A DNA stretch of 64,000 bases from Paenibacillus sp. FSL R7-0204 (GTDB taxonomy: Bacteria; Bacillota; Bacilli; Paenibacillales; Paenibacillaceae). The notes beneath the pieces are model-generated. The model was given only the letters and a program-made list of their open reading frames with translations, did not search any database and was not told where the DNA came from. The stretch covers positions 3,782,001 to 3,846,000 of the forward strand of contig NZ_JBBOCA010000001.1 of assembly GCF_038002225.1 (NCBI RefSeq), given 5' to 3'. Of this stretch, positions 16,879-25,757 are shown one piece after another (position 1 is the stretch's first letter; every line of letters begins with the position of its first letter). Position numbers and translations under genes: made by a program.

Positions 16879-17955
16879 TCATTTATTGAATAAAGGAAAA
16901 ACTAGTATAGTTTCGATTATCGGAACAGCTATAATCGCGGTGGCTATGATCTTACTGCGCGGATTGGCCATATTGATCGTCCAGCCGAAACCGTGATTGT
17001 TAGGAATCATCAACGCCGGATCTTCAGGATTCACGTAAAAGAGGCCGAGCCACTTCCAGTATCTTTCCTCCAACGATGGAACATCTCTTAGCTGATCCAT
17101 ATCCTTGATCCGTATGTAAAGTATTACGCCGATTAGTGCGACGAAAAGCAATGTGCAGAGCGCTATGCCGGAGAGGAAAAGCAATTTGCCCCTCCAGCCG
17201 TACAACGCTATGGCTTGCGCTACCCCATAGAATACAACCATTAGAAGTGAGGCTCCCCAAGCTAAGAGTGAATGGATTTTCTTGAGCTTCAACTGTTTTT
17301 GCAGCGAACCTTCCCGGTCCTGGGGATCCAGCGATGTTCTGGCACGGCTGATCAGCAGATTGCAGCAGACGAACACGGTGATATTCAGCGCTTGCACACT
17401 GTTCAGCATGAACACGGTCCACACGGATTTGTTGAAGTGGAAATTTCCGAGAATCAACAATTGCGGAATCGTATCCCACCTTGCAATAGCAAAGAAGATG
17501 CATAGCGCCATAACGGCAGCATTTGCCGAATACCACCAAGTGCGTAGCACCGGACTATGCGTCCGGCTGAGTTTGAGACTTGCAGTGCGCTTCGTTTCCA
17601 CGTCAACCTGCCAACCTCTGGCAGTCTTCAAGCGTTGCACGGACATCCGGCTGAGCCAAACTGCGAAGGATGAAGCAAACATTAAAAGCAAGATGGATGT
17701 TGTCAAAATCAGGAGACCCCGGGCCGGTTGATGGCGCAGCCATAACAAGCAAGCCCACCCGATGGCGACCGCAAAACCACTGGTAAGCAAAGCGTAATTC
17801 CGGCGAATGGCACGGATGGATGGGTCATTCAGTACCTCTTCCGGCAGAGCAATGCCGAACAGAAAGGTCCTTAATCCGCGATAGGCCTGTAAGCTGAGCA
17901 TCATTGTAATCATCAAATAACTGCCGAAAATAATAACCATCGGTTCTTGTGTCAA
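16879..17955 (-). CDS. Multi-pass membrane protein, DUF5808-type C-terminus
   Basis: 358 residues from a TTG start overlapping the GntR stop by 4 nt, with GGAGGGGAAC upstream. About eight hydrophobic segments. The piece RYWKWLGLFYVNPEDPALMI followed by GFGWTINMANP is the DUF5808 signature found after DUF1648-type membrane regions. Such proteins accompany YtrA-type regulators and may sense or respond to envelope stress. Function unknown. It lies between the regulator and the serine hydrolase, all overlapping, so one mRNA is likely. Confidence 0.8.
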   Translation of the reverse strand: MTQEPMVIIFGSYLMITMMLSLQAYRGLRTFLFGIALPEEVLNDPSIRAIRRNYALLTSGFAVAIGWACLLWLRHQPARGLLILTTSILLLMFASSFAVWLSRMSVQRLKTARGWQVDVETKRTASLKLSRTHSPVLRTWWYSANAAVMALCIFFAIARWDTIPQLLILGNFHFNKSVWTVFMLNSVQALNITVFVCCNLLISRARTSLDPQDREGSLQKQLKLKKIHSLLAWGASLLMVVFYGVAQAIALYGWRGKLLFLSGIALCTLLFVALIGVILYIRIKDMDQLRDVPSLEERYWKWLGLFYVNPEDPALMIPNNHGFGWTINMANPRSKIIATAIIAVPIIETILVFPLFNK

Positions 17956-18353
17956 TATTGTTCCCCTCCGCGAATCCTGATTATATCCTGGTACACCGAT
18001 CTGCTCTCTTGTGCGAATACCTCTTCCGCCATGCCCCGTACCGCAGCTGCAGCAGCAAGAGACCGCAGCTGCCGCCGGAGCTTCTCCGCGAACACCTCTG
18101 TCACACCAGGCATCCCGCCCGGCTGAACAATAACGCCCGTTTTCCTGTTCACTTGAAGCAAGCCCTCCTGCTTGAGCAAATTATAGGCTTTGTTGACGGT
18201 ATGTAGATTGATCCCCAGGTCCTCCGCCAGACTCCGGGTCGACGGAAGCGAATCGCCCGGCTTCAGCTCGCCAGAGTCGATCCCTTCAACGATTTGGTCA
18301 ACCAGTTGAGTGTAAATGGGGGTTTCCGATTGCAGATCAAGCTCAATGAACAC
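17952..18353 (-). CDS. GntR-family repressor, YtrA subfamily
   Basis: 133 residues from a GTG start (AAAGGAGGG upstream). A single winged-helix domain: DQIVEGIDSGELKPGDSLPS and TRSLAEDLGINLHTVNKAYN, then the wing VNRKTGVIVQPGG. The short C-terminal helix pair without an effector domain defines the YtrA group, which usually controls its own operon with envelope or ABC-transport genes. The palindrome at 18375-18395 just upstream is the probable operator. Confidence 0.9.
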   Translation of the reverse strand: MFIELDLQSETPIYTQLVDQIVEGIDSGELKPGDSLPSTRSLAEDLGINLHTVNKAYNLLKQEGLLQVNRKTGVIVQPGGMPGVTEVFAEKLRRQLRSLAAAAAVRGMAEEVFAQESRSVYQDIIRIRGGEQY

Positions 18354-18374
18354 GAATAACCCTCCTTTTCTATA

Positions 18375-18395
18375 TGTTATATTACATATATAACA
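18375..18395 (-). promoter_or_regulatory. Palindromic operator for the YtrA-type regulator
   Basis: TGTTATAT-TACAT-ATATAACA: perfect 8-bp arms, ~20 nt upstream of the GTG start. Position and symmetry fit autorepression. Confidence 0.6.
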
Positions 18396-18461
18396 AATGA
18401 AATGATACTAATCAAGGTAAAGGTGAAAATAATCGAATTTTTTCTATTAGGGGTCCCTTAA

Positions 18462-18487
18462 AACAGAAAACCCGCGCTAGGCGCGAG
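18462..18487 (-). terminator. Terminator of the AlaRS-related gene
   Basis: On the minus strand CTCGCGC-CTA-GCGCGGG forms a 7-bp stem followed by TTTTCTGTTTT, shortly after the stop at 18504. Confidence 0.75.
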
Positions 18488-18503
18488 CTCTTATGGGACT
18501 ATG

Positions 18504-20360
18504 TTATGGTCTGCCGACAATGACTCCTTTAATCCTTCTGACTCCAGCAGCAGAAGATTGTTCTTTTGTAATACGGAACGTTCCTAAGTTTGTGGTATCT
18601 TCTACATGTGGTCCTCCGCATACTTCCCGGCTCCACACCTTCCCTTCGTGATCCTGGATGGTATACACCTTAACGATATCCGGATATTTATCCCAAAAGT
18701 TTCCTTCCACATTACTTTCTTTCGCTTCAAGCTTAGGCAGCTCTGCAATAGAGGTAACTGCTTTGGATGAAATTGCATCATTCACATACTTCTCCACCTC
18801 AGCTATTTGCTCGGGTGTAAGTTTATCATCGTGGTTGAAGTCAAACCGTAATCGTTCGGAAGTAATATTACTTCCTTGTTGGTGGACATGATCACCTAGC
18901 ACTTCCCTTAACCCCGCAAGTAGCAAATGAGATACCGTGTGCAGCGCGGTTGTTTCTGTGGAATATTCAGATAAGCCACCTTTAAATTTACCCGCAGAAG
19001 CAGTTCTGCTCATTTCAGCATGTTTTTTTGCCGCCTCAGTATAAGACGCCTTGTCCTCCATGCTATATCCACTTTCACTTAGGTACTCTTCCGTCAACTC
19101 CAAGGGAAATCCATAGGTTTCGTAAAAATAAAAGGCATCTGCACCTGTAACGTTACCCTTATTCTTCAGATGTTTCTGTATTTCAAATTCTCCCTGCTGT
19201 AATGTTCTATAGAAAAGACTTTCTTCCTTATTTACGATTTCAATTATTTTCTTTTTATTGCGGATCAAATCTTCATAAGCTGTAGCTTCATCGATATAAA
19301 CTTCAGACAACTGACCCACAAAGCTTCCTTGTATCCCTATTTTTTTACCAGCACGGATGGCCCTCCGTAATAACCTTCTCGTTATATACCCTGCATCACT
19401 ATTTGCCGGCTCTGCACCATCATTAATGAGAAAAGTAGCTGCTCTCACATGGTCCAGTATGATTCTAAAGGACTTTAGATCGTCAGCATAGGACTTCCCG
19501 CTTAGCTCCATCAACTTGTTCTTGGGATTAAGGAAGAAAGCCGTATTATAAATATCCTTGTCCCCGTTAAGAGCTGTAGCCACCCTTTCTAATCCGCCTC
19601 CATAATCGAGATTGGGATTTTGCATTTTTACAAATCCTGTGTCTCCTTTTGTGTAACACATAAATACGTTGTTCCCAATTTCCAGGAATCTGTCGCTTTC
19701 AGAAGCAGGATGGTCCAGTGAATCACCGCCCGGTTCAAGATCATAGAACATTTCACTATCAGGCCCTCCCGGTTCACCAACCGGCATATGGAGCGGACTT
19801 CCGGCCCGGCTCCACCAGTTTTCTTGTTCATCGTATAAGAATATTTTCCCGCCTCTAGATGCCCCATATTGCCAAGGATCATCTTCAATGATGGGTTCTA
19901 TCCCGACGGATTTGAATTTTGCTGACCAGAGCCCAATGGCTTCTGTATCTTTCGGTATATTCAGTTCATCACTTCCTGCGAAAACACTGATATACAGCCT
20001 GCCCGGATCTATTCCTAATTCGATGATCTGCCAATGCCAAATGGCATCGATTTGCTTTTGCTTATAGTTATGTTCATTGGCTTTGAACTCCCACCGGCCT
20101 ATCATTTCGAAAAATGTCAGATGCGACGTATCTCCTACTTCCTCAATATCCACTGTCCTTAAGCACTTCTGGATATTCGCAATCTCATTGCCGACCGGAT
20201 GCTTTTCCCCCAATAAATAGGGAACCATCGGCTGCATGCCGCTCCCTGTAAACAACGTTGAGGGATCATTTTCCGGTAACAAGCTAGAAGAAGGCACTTG
20301 GCTAGCCCCTATTCCTTTCATAAAATCAACATAGGATTGTCTCAATTCATCTGGTGTCAT
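18504..20360 (-). CDS. Short alanyl-tRNA synthetase-related protein
   Basis: 618 residues against roughly 870-880 for bacterial AlaRS. The class II catalytic part is present (FTGSGMQPMVPYLLGEKHP, motif 2-like GDTSHLTFFEMIGRWEF, and NYGGGLERVA-like DYGGGLERVATALNGD). The editing domain follows with HTVSHLLLAG (HxxxH) and VCGGPHVEDT (Cys/His metal ligands). The DHHA1/C-Ala oligomerisation domain is absent. It is preceded by GGAGG and by a T-box leader. It may be a second, stress- or antibiotic-resistant AlaRS or an AlaRS-like editing enzyme; whether it charges tRNA-Ala is not shown. Confidence 0.8.
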   Translation of the reverse strand: MTPDELRQSYVDFMKGIGASQVPSSSLLPENDPSTLFTGSGMQPMVPYLLGEKHPVGNEIANIQKCLRTVDIEEVGDTSHLTFFEMIGRWEFKANEHNYKQKQIDAIWHWQIIELGIDPGRLYISVFAGSDELNIPKDTEAIGLWSAKFKSVGIEPIIEDDPWQYGASRGGKIFLYDEQENWWSRAGSPLHMPVGEPGGPDSEMFYDLEPGGDSLDHPASESDRFLEIGNNVFMCYTKGDTGFVKMQNPNLDYGGGLERVATALNGDKDIYNTAFFLNPKNKLMELSGKSYADDLKSFRIILDHVRAATFLINDGAEPANSDAGYITRRLLRRAIRAGKKIGIQGSFVGQLSEVYIDEATAYEDLIRNKKKIIEIVNKEESLFYRTLQQGEFEIQKHLKNKGNVTGADAFYFYETYGFPLELTEEYLSESGYSMEDKASYTEAAKKHAEMSRTASAGKFKGGLSEYSTETTALHTVSHLLLAGLREVLGDHVHQQGSNITSERLRFDFNHDDKLTPEQIAEVEKYVNDAISSKAVTSIAELPKLEAKESNVEGNFWDKYPDIVKVYTIQDHEGKVWSREVCGGPHVEDTTNLGTFRITKEQSSAAGVRRIKGVIVGRP

Positions 20361-20402
20361 TGGAATACCTCCATCAAATATTATTTATGCTTAAAACAAA
20401 AA

Positions 20403-20690
20403 AGCCCCAAGCTGACATATTACTTGTCAACTTAGGGCGAACGATTATGTCCGTGTTACCACCTAACTTCAGATTGCTCTGCGCTCTATCAGTACGGGAT
20501 GACTCCGATACTGTTTCCTGAATAACGGTGGAACTCCGTTGAAGCCTACTAAGATTCCTCTGTTCGGTCCACAGCTCCGAGACTGCTTCACTATTAGATC
20601 AATGAAGATTCGCACCAACCATCTTCTCTCTGTGAGATCCTTAATAGTTACTATTTCTCATCATAGCCTTTTCGTTTTAAGTTAAAGCTA
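20403..20690 (-). ncRNA. T-box riboswitch upstream of the AlaRS-related gene
   Basis: Read on the minus strand, the leader has the T-box element AGGTGGTAACACGG followed by the antiterminator complement, then a terminator stem (GCCCTAAGTTGACA / TGTCAGCTTGGGGC) with a T-run ending near 20400. A stem I candidate covers the first ~120 nt. A GCA triplet at 20586-20584, preceded by GAA, could be the Ala specifier. Uncharged tRNA-Ala would allow read-through. Confidence 0.85.
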
Positions 20691-20718
20691 TGCTAGCACA
20701 ATCAGCTTGCTTCGTCAA
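20690..20718 (-). promoter_or_regulatory. Promoter of the T-box transcript
   Basis: TTGACG (20718-20713), 17 nt, TAGCAT (20695-20690) on the minus strand, directly upstream of the leader. Confidence 0.6.
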
Positions 20719-20748
20719 TTTATAATCAAGATGGTCATTTCCTTGTTT

Positions 20749-20772
20749 GAAAAAGCCGCCAAAATGGCGACT
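20749..20772 (-). terminator. Terminator of the MBL hydrolase gene
   Basis: AGTCGCC-ATTTT-GGCGGCT followed by TTTTT on the minus strand, beginning directly after the stop codon. Confidence 0.7.
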
Positions 20773-21441
20773 TCATCTGGCATTCACTATTTTCTGGAGA
20801 GTTTCCTTGATTCGATGAGTAGCTTCGTTACCATGATAGGTGATCACTTTTTTAATATCCAGCTCCAGCAGCTTGGCAATCGACTTCAGCGCAGTAGGGT
20901 GATCCAACGTGTAATATTTGTCGCAGGACAGGAGCTTACCATCTTGCGAATTTAAGGCATCGCCGGCAATTAACGTTTGCGTCGGGATATGATAGAGGGA
21001 CATATGATCTGGCGTGTGTCCTGGGGTAAAGACGACTTGAATGCCGCCGGCCAGAGGCAGAATGTCCCGATCCTTCAGTGCCGTATGAACGTGCACGGAC
21101 GGTGCAAAAGTTGTACCTCTAATAAGCGGAATGGCTCCCGTCAAATAGGGTACAGTCTCCTCATGTGCGAGCACCGTCAACTCGTTTCCCCTTTCCCGAA
21201 TGAGCTCCGGCAGGCTGCCAATGTGATCGCTGTCTTGATGCGTAATGATGATATGCGTTAGCTGATCAAGTCCAAAGCCTTCTGCTTCAAGTAACCTACG
21301 AATCTTATCCAATTGCCCGGGAATGCCAGTATCTACAAGTACAAGATTCCGTTCATCCCACAACAATGTTGGATATACAATAAAAGATCCCATTCGCAGC
21401 TCTATCGCTTTAACTCTGGTATTCGGCCGAGACAGGGACAT
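20773..21441 (-). CDS. MBL-fold metallo-hydrolase
   Basis: 222 residues from the ATG at 21441 (GATGAAGGA upstream; an in-frame start at 21498 would lie in the promoter/operator). Metallo-beta-lactamase fold with the zinc motif THQDSDHIG, a second ligand region FTPGHTPDHMSLYH, the bridging Asp in LIAGDAL and a last His in TYHGNE. Close to the glyoxalase II-like/YobT-type MBL hydrolases of unknown substrate. Single gene with its own promoter and a palindrome at 21460-21488. Confidence 0.85.
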   Translation of the reverse strand: MSLSRPNTRVKAIELRMGSFIVYPTLLWDERNLVLVDTGIPGQLDKIRRLLEAEGFGLDQLTHIIITHQDSDHIGSLPELIRERGNELTVLAHEETVPYLTGAIPLIRGTTFAPSVHVHTALKDRDILPLAGGIQVVFTPGHTPDHMSLYHIPTQTLIAGDALNSQDGKLLSCDKYYTLDHPTALKSIAKLLELDIKKVITYHGNEATHRIKETLQKIVNAR

Positions 21442-21459
21442 TCCTTCATCATCCTTTCC

Positions 21460-21488
21460 TATAAGTAGGTATATTATATTACTTATAG
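21460..21488 (-). promoter_or_regulatory. Inverted repeat over the MBL gene promoter
   Basis: CTATAAGTA (21460-21468) and TACTTATAG (21480-21488) flank a TATAAT-like -10, with TTGACT upstream at suboptimal 19-nt spacing. This is a likely repressor site; no cognate regulator is adjacent. Confidence 0.5.
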
Positions 21489-21518
21489 TAAGCCGCAAGT
21501 CAACACTTTTTACACTCT

Positions 21519-22523
21519 CTATTCGGGCAGTCCCTGAAAAGAATTCCCCCGTGTCAGGCTCTGACTCTGATCTGCCCAGCGGATCTGAACCGAACGGGAA
21601 GTGAAGATGTCAGGCCCGTCTGATACTTGAAAATGCAGGTGTGCTTCACTGGAGTTTCCTGAATTACCAAGATGACCGATGAGATCGCCCTGCTGGACGT
21701 TATCCCCTTTTTTGACGGCTACACTGCCTTTCTTGAGATGAGCTGTGATGCTGTGCTCCCCATTTCCATGATTAATGACCACGACATTCCCTTCCGGTTC
21801 TTCAGCGTTCATCACGCCCGGCGTATTATCCGGAATGTCATTTTTGATTTCAACCACCTTGCCGTCTGCTGCTGCATAGAGCGGTTCACCAAAAGCATAA
21901 TAATCCTCGTTGTCCTTTCCCTCCCCTTGATAGCTTGCATCATTCTGAGTGCGGATAATGTCGAGTGCGTAACGCTGGGTTTCATGAGCATAATGATAGT
22001 TGGACAACACATCGTTCCCGCCCCAGAACACAAACCATTCGCCCTTCAGCGGATATTGGAATTCTGTCTTGGTCAATGCCTTGTCCGTTGCTTCATGCCT
22101 CTCAAGCGGTTGAATAAGCAGCCCCGCAATCTGGTGATCCTCGGCAAAAGAGGCTTGAATCCCCTTGGTCCCCGTCTGATCCTTCCATGAGCTTTCAACC
22201 AGATGGTTCATTTTAAACTCCGCAACCTTCTCCCATGAAGCAACGCCTTCCATAAAGCTATCGGCAGTCGTCTTGAATTCGTCCAGCGATATGATTCCCT
22301 GTAGCTCCGGACTCATCTGATTGTAGATATCCTCCTTCGATCCATTCATTAAGGTATCCATGAAATTGTCAGGTGTAATCATTGTGCCCTCCTCGGCTGT
22401 CTGTTCTACCAGTAATTGCTCTTGTGGTTCAGATGATTCCGAAGTGCCGCACGCAGACAACATCACACACATGCCAAGCGCTGCGGCAAGCAGCTTCCAG
22501 CTTTTCGAATATACTCTAGTCAT
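21519..22523 (-). CDS. M23-family peptidase lipoprotein
   Basis: 334 residues with AAAGGAG before the start. Lipoprotein signal ending VMLSAC-G. The segment around residues 50-130 (TMITPDNFMDTLMNGSKEDI) resembles the DUF3887-type helper domain. The C-terminal LytM/M23 domain (about 195-320) has RYALDI (the usual HxxxD first ligand reads R here), YAAADGKVVEI, VVINHGNGEHSITAHLKKG and SSEAHLHFQV (HxH). The first zinc ligand His appears replaced (TQRYALDI), so activity is uncertain. Envelope-facing peptidoglycan role; divergent from the two-component system. Confidence 0.85.
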   Translation of the reverse strand: MTRVYSKSWKLLAAALGMCVMLSACGTSESSEPQEQLLVEQTAEEGTMITPDNFMDTLMNGSKEDIYNQMSPELQGIISLDEFKTTADSFMEGVASWEKVAEFKMNHLVESSWKDQTGTKGIQASFAEDHQIAGLLIQPLERHEATDKALTKTEFQYPLKGEWFVFWGGNDVLSNYHYAHETQRYALDIIRTQNDASYQGEGKDNEDYYAFGEPLYAAADGKVVEIKNDIPDNTPGVMNAEEPEGNVVVINHGNGEHSITAHLKKGSVAVKKGDNVQQGDLIGHLGNSGNSSEAHLHFQVSDGPDIFTSRSVQIRWADQSQSLTRGNSFQGLPE

Positions 22524-22732
22524 TTCCCTGTACTCCTTTGTTAGAACGATATCTTTCCAGTCCAGTGTACGACATCAATCTTATCTACCGTCTAACCTAC
22601 TCTTACGTCTATCATAACTTTGAGACATGCTACATCGCCAAAATTAAGAATCCGTTAAGGTTGCCGGCACGCAACACAGTGTTTCAGAATGGTATGATAC
22701 TTATATAAAAAGCTGGGAGGCTCTATTTTGTC

Positions 22733-23458
22733 ATGGATGAAGTTTCAATCTTGCTTGTTGATGATGAACAGGCTATTCTTCATATGCTCCGAACGGTATT
22801 GCTCAAAGAGCAATTCGTGGATATTGATACGGTCACTACCGGTGAAGACGCGATTGCTGCATGTAAAAAGAAAACCTATCACTGCATCGTGCTGGACGTG
22901 ATGCTTCCAGGCCGAAGCGGGCTCGAAATCTGCCCTTTTCTGCGTCAATGTACAGACGCCCCTATTCTCTTTCTGACAGCGAAAACCACCGATTATGACA
23001 AGCTGACCGGCTTCGCGGTTGGCGGAGACGATTATGTCGTTAAACCCTTTAACCCGCTGGAAGTAGTCGCACGGATCAAATCCCTGCTGAGACGATATTT
23101 GCCCAGACAGACGGAAGCGGGAAAACTGCCACGGGAAGGGATCTATGACTATGGGCGCTTTCAGGTCATGGAGCCAGCCGGTGAACTTAGAGTAGAAGGC
23201 CAGCCCGTGAACTGCCCAGCGCTGGTATACCAGTTACTTCTGTTCTTTTGCAAACATCCCAATCGTATCTTTACCAAGTCTGAATTATATGAGCGGGTCT
23301 GGGGTTCGGAGGCCATTGCGGATGATAACACCGTCATGGTACATATTCACCGGATTCGTGAGCGTATTGAGGCTGATCCGTCCAACCCTGAGTTATTGGT
23401 GAACGTTCGGGGGCTAGGGTATAAGCTCATTCAATCCGACATGGGGCCTAGGCGATGA
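22733..23458 (+). CDS. OmpR-family response regulator
   Basis: 241 residues. The receiver domain (1-120) has the acidic pair DDE near residue 10, the phospho-acceptor in VLDVMLPGRSG, and Lys in YVVKPFNPLEVV. The winged-helix DNA-binding domain (about 135-235) has HPNRIFTKSELYERVWGSEA and VMVHIHRIRERI followed by VRGLGYKL. It overlaps the histidine kinase gene by 4 nt (ATGA), so the two form one two-component unit. Targets are unknown; the divergent M23 lipoprotein gene is a candidate. Confidence 0.93.
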   Translation: MDEVSILLVDDEQAILHMLRTVLLKEQFVDIDTVTTGEDAIAACKKKTYHCIVLDVMLPGRSGLEICPFLRQCTDAPILFLTAKTTDYDKLTGFAVGGDDYVVKPFNPLEVVARIKSLLRRYLPRQTEAGKLPREGIYDYGRFQVMEPAGELRVEGQPVNCPALVYQLLLFFCKHPNRIFTKSELYERVWGSEAIADDNTVMVHIHRIRERIEADPSNPELLVNVRGLGYKLIQSDMGPRR

Positions 23459-25224
23459 GTGTAAGACGCAGATTGATGACGCGGTTCATTGGCCTGCTTG
23501 CGGGTACGGTGGTCCTGATCTTGATTATCGGTGGAAGTATAGCTTACTGGGTCATTCAGCAGCTACATGAGGCCAGTCTTGTTGAAGATTTTGCCACTGT
23601 CGGGCTCGATCAGCTAATCAGCACAGCAGAGATTTTGCCGGATGGTAGTGTTAAGTATGATCCCAAGCTGCTGAAGCAGATCGAGGACAACAACGGCTGG
23701 CTTCAGATTCTCGATGAGCAGGGTCGTGTGTTGGATGCTTTTCATACCCCTTCCGATGTGCCGAATCACTATAAACCTGGAGAACTCATATCTTATTGGC
23801 AAGGACAAAAGCCCTTTCCCTACCGGCTATATCTGCTTATCCGCGAAAGAGAAGGCATTAATTTCACCCTATTGTATGGAGAGAACAACCAGGCTGTAAC
23901 CATGCTGGAGCAAGCATATAACGGGGGCCGTTATGCCAATAACAAGCTTGAACTGGCCTCCGGGCAGCAGGAAATCATTCGAGCAGCGGATGCCTATCTT
24001 CAGATTTTGGATGAACTGGGACGGGAGGTTACTTCTTTCAATAAGCCTGTAACAGGTATCCCGGACAGCTACAGCATCCAGGATCTGATTCTGCGTACAC
24101 GATACCCCATCCGGTATGGAGTTAGTACAGTGACCAGCTATGATGAGCAGAATCATTCTACCTGGATGCTGAGTATTCCTCTTGGGAGCAATCCGGCGGG
24201 GAGCAACGAGAATCCCTTCGGGTTTATTTTTGGTCCTGCCCTGGCTGCACTTCTGGTATCTATTATCGGCTTGCTGATCCTGCTTGCTGTCTGGTATGCC
24301 AACCTGTTCGGTTATCCTATGCTCCATATGCTCCAATGGCTGCAGCGGCTTGAACGCGGACAATATGAGGAGCCGGCCGGCCCCCGCGGCAGGCCGCTTA
24401 GCCAGAAGAAGAACGGGAAATGGCGGCGGAAATATCGGGTATATACGGAAGTGTTAGGTTCCATCCAGACGTTATCCGATACTCTGAAACAGGATAAAGA
24501 ACTCCGCAGACAGACCGACTCTCTTCGCGAGGAATGGATTGCTGGAATCACCCATGATTTAAAGACACCCCTGTCCTCCATCCAGGGCTATGCACATATG
24601 CTGGAAGCAGAGAGGTACGAGTGGGCTTCTAATGAAGTACGGGAATTCGCGGGCATTATGTTAGACAAGTCGATGTACATGGACAGGCTGGTAAGCGACC
24701 TGGCCATGACTTATCGTCTGCGCAGCGGCGGATACCAGCCCCCTGTTGAGCTAACGGATATCAATGCTCTGCTTCAGGATTTGGTACAGCGTGCTGAACG
24801 TAACCCAGCTTATGGTGAGGGCCGCATTACTTTCCAGCCTGCCCCGGCTCAGGTACAGGGTTATGTACACATTCCCTCCTTTGAACGGATCGTTGATAAT
24901 CTGACCGCCAATGCCCTACTCCATAATCCGCCGGACGCGAAGCTGATTGTAAGTGTACAGCCTGGTAAAGAGGCAGGCGATTTCATCGTTCAATTTGCCG
25001 ATAATGGACGCGGGATGGATCAGGAGACGGTGTGGAAGCTGTTCGAACGATACTACCGTGGCACAGATACAGCGACGCCCGATATCGGATCAGGCCTTGG
25101 CATGGCGGTAACCAAAGGGCTGATCGAAGCCATGCAAGGGCGAATTGAGGTTCGATCGAGTCCCGAAGAAGGAACGGTGATACGTTTGATATGGGATGCT
25201 CATTCGAGGGCTGGAACGAAATAA
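23455..25224 (+). CDS. Sensor histidine kinase
   Basis: 589 residues. TM1 (about 10-33), a ~230-residue extracellular sensor region that appears internally duplicated (LQILDEQGRV near 80 and LQILDELGRE near 180), TM2 (~265-290), then a cytoplasmic linker. The HisKA box is GITHDLKTPLSSIQGYAHML (phospho-His) and the ATPase has N, G1 and G2 boxes NLTANALLHNP, FADNGRGMDQ and DIGSGLGMAVTKGL. It phosphorylates the response regulator encoded directly upstream. The ligand is unknown; the duplicated sensor half is worth noting. Confidence 0.92.
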   Translation: MSVRRRLMTRFIGLLAGTVVLILIIGGSIAYWVIQQLHEASLVEDFATVGLDQLISTAEILPDGSVKYDPKLLKQIEDNNGWLQILDEQGRVLDAFHTPSDVPNHYKPGELISYWQGQKPFPYRLYLLIREREGINFTLLYGENNQAVTMLEQAYNGGRYANNKLELASGQQEIIRAADAYLQILDELGREVTSFNKPVTGIPDSYSIQDLILRTRYPIRYGVSTVTSYDEQNHSTWMLSIPLGSNPAGSNENPFGFIFGPALAALLVSIIGLLILLAVWYANLFGYPMLHMLQWLQRLERGQYEEPAGPRGRPLSQKKNGKWRRKYRVYTEVLGSIQTLSDTLKQDKELRRQTDSLREEWIAGITHDLKTPLSSIQGYAHMLEAERYEWASNEVREFAGIMLDKSMYMDRLVSDLAMTYRLRSGGYQPPVELTDINALLQDLVQRAERNPAYGEGRITFQPAPAQVQGYVHIPSFERIVDNLTANALLHNPPDAKLIVSVQPGKEAGDFIVQFADNGRGMDQETVWKLFERYYRGTDTATPDIGSGLGMAVTKGLIEAMQGRIEVRSSPEEGTVIRLIWDAHSRAGTK

Positions 25225-25252
25225 TCTGAAATATTTCGTTCTCAGATTTCAA

Positions 25253-25289
25253 AAGAAAGACGCCGGGCATTTTCCCCGGCGTCTTCTTT
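25253..25289. terminator. Bidirectional terminator
   Basis: GACGCCGGG (25259-25267) and CCCGGCGTC (25275-25283) with A- and T-rich flanks. It separates the convergent kinase and SRPBCC genes. Confidence 0.85.
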
Positions 25290-25294
25290 GGTAG

Positions 25295-25720
25295 TTAGTT
25301 GTGTTCGGTGTAGGCTCTGAAATTGTCCATAATCGCCTGCCAGCCTGCTTGCTGGAGCTCGACGGGATTGGCGTTTTCCGCATCGAATGTTTGAATAATC
25401 TTCGTCTCATTCCCTTGATCGACGAACGTAATTTCCACTCTTCTTCCGTCTCCTAGGGTGTAGCTGATCATCTCATGCTTATTCACGACATCGTACACGC
25501 CGCCAAAATCAAACCCCATGCTGCCATCCTTCGCCTCCATCCGTGTCAGAAAGGTACCGCCAACGTGCAGATTGTTCTCGGCTCTCGGCGCATGCCAGTC
25601 CTCGGACGCCTGATTCCACTTAGTGATGTAATCCGGCTCTGTCCAGTATTGCCATACCTTTTCGACAGGAGCTTGAACCACGGCTTGTACAGTTACCTTC
25701 GTTGGTTGATTCTCTTCCAT
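25295..25720 (-). CDS. SRPBCC/AHSA1-family protein
   Basis: 141 residues from the ATG at 25720 (AAAGAGGTG upstream; in-frame starts to 25768 are less likely). The START-like fold of AHSA1/YndB-type proteins: VVQAPVEKVWQYWTEPDYITKW, GGTFLTRMEAKDGS, GVYDVVNKHEMISYTL, and a C-terminal GWQAIMDNFRAYTE. It binds a hydrophobic small molecule in a cavity; no catalytic residues are recognised. Last gene of the MFS/monooxygenase/TetR operon, which suggests a link to the same ligand. Confidence 0.85.
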   Translation of the reverse strand: MEENQPTKVTVQAVVQAPVEKVWQYWTEPDYITKWNQASEDWHAPRAENNLHVGGTFLTRMEAKDGSMGFDFGGVYDVVNKHEMISYTLGDGRRVEITFVDQGNETKIIQTFDAENANPVELQQAGWQAIMDNFRAYTEHN

Positions 25721-25757
25721 TTCAATAGACACCTCTTTCATGATCTTCGTCGCTTGA

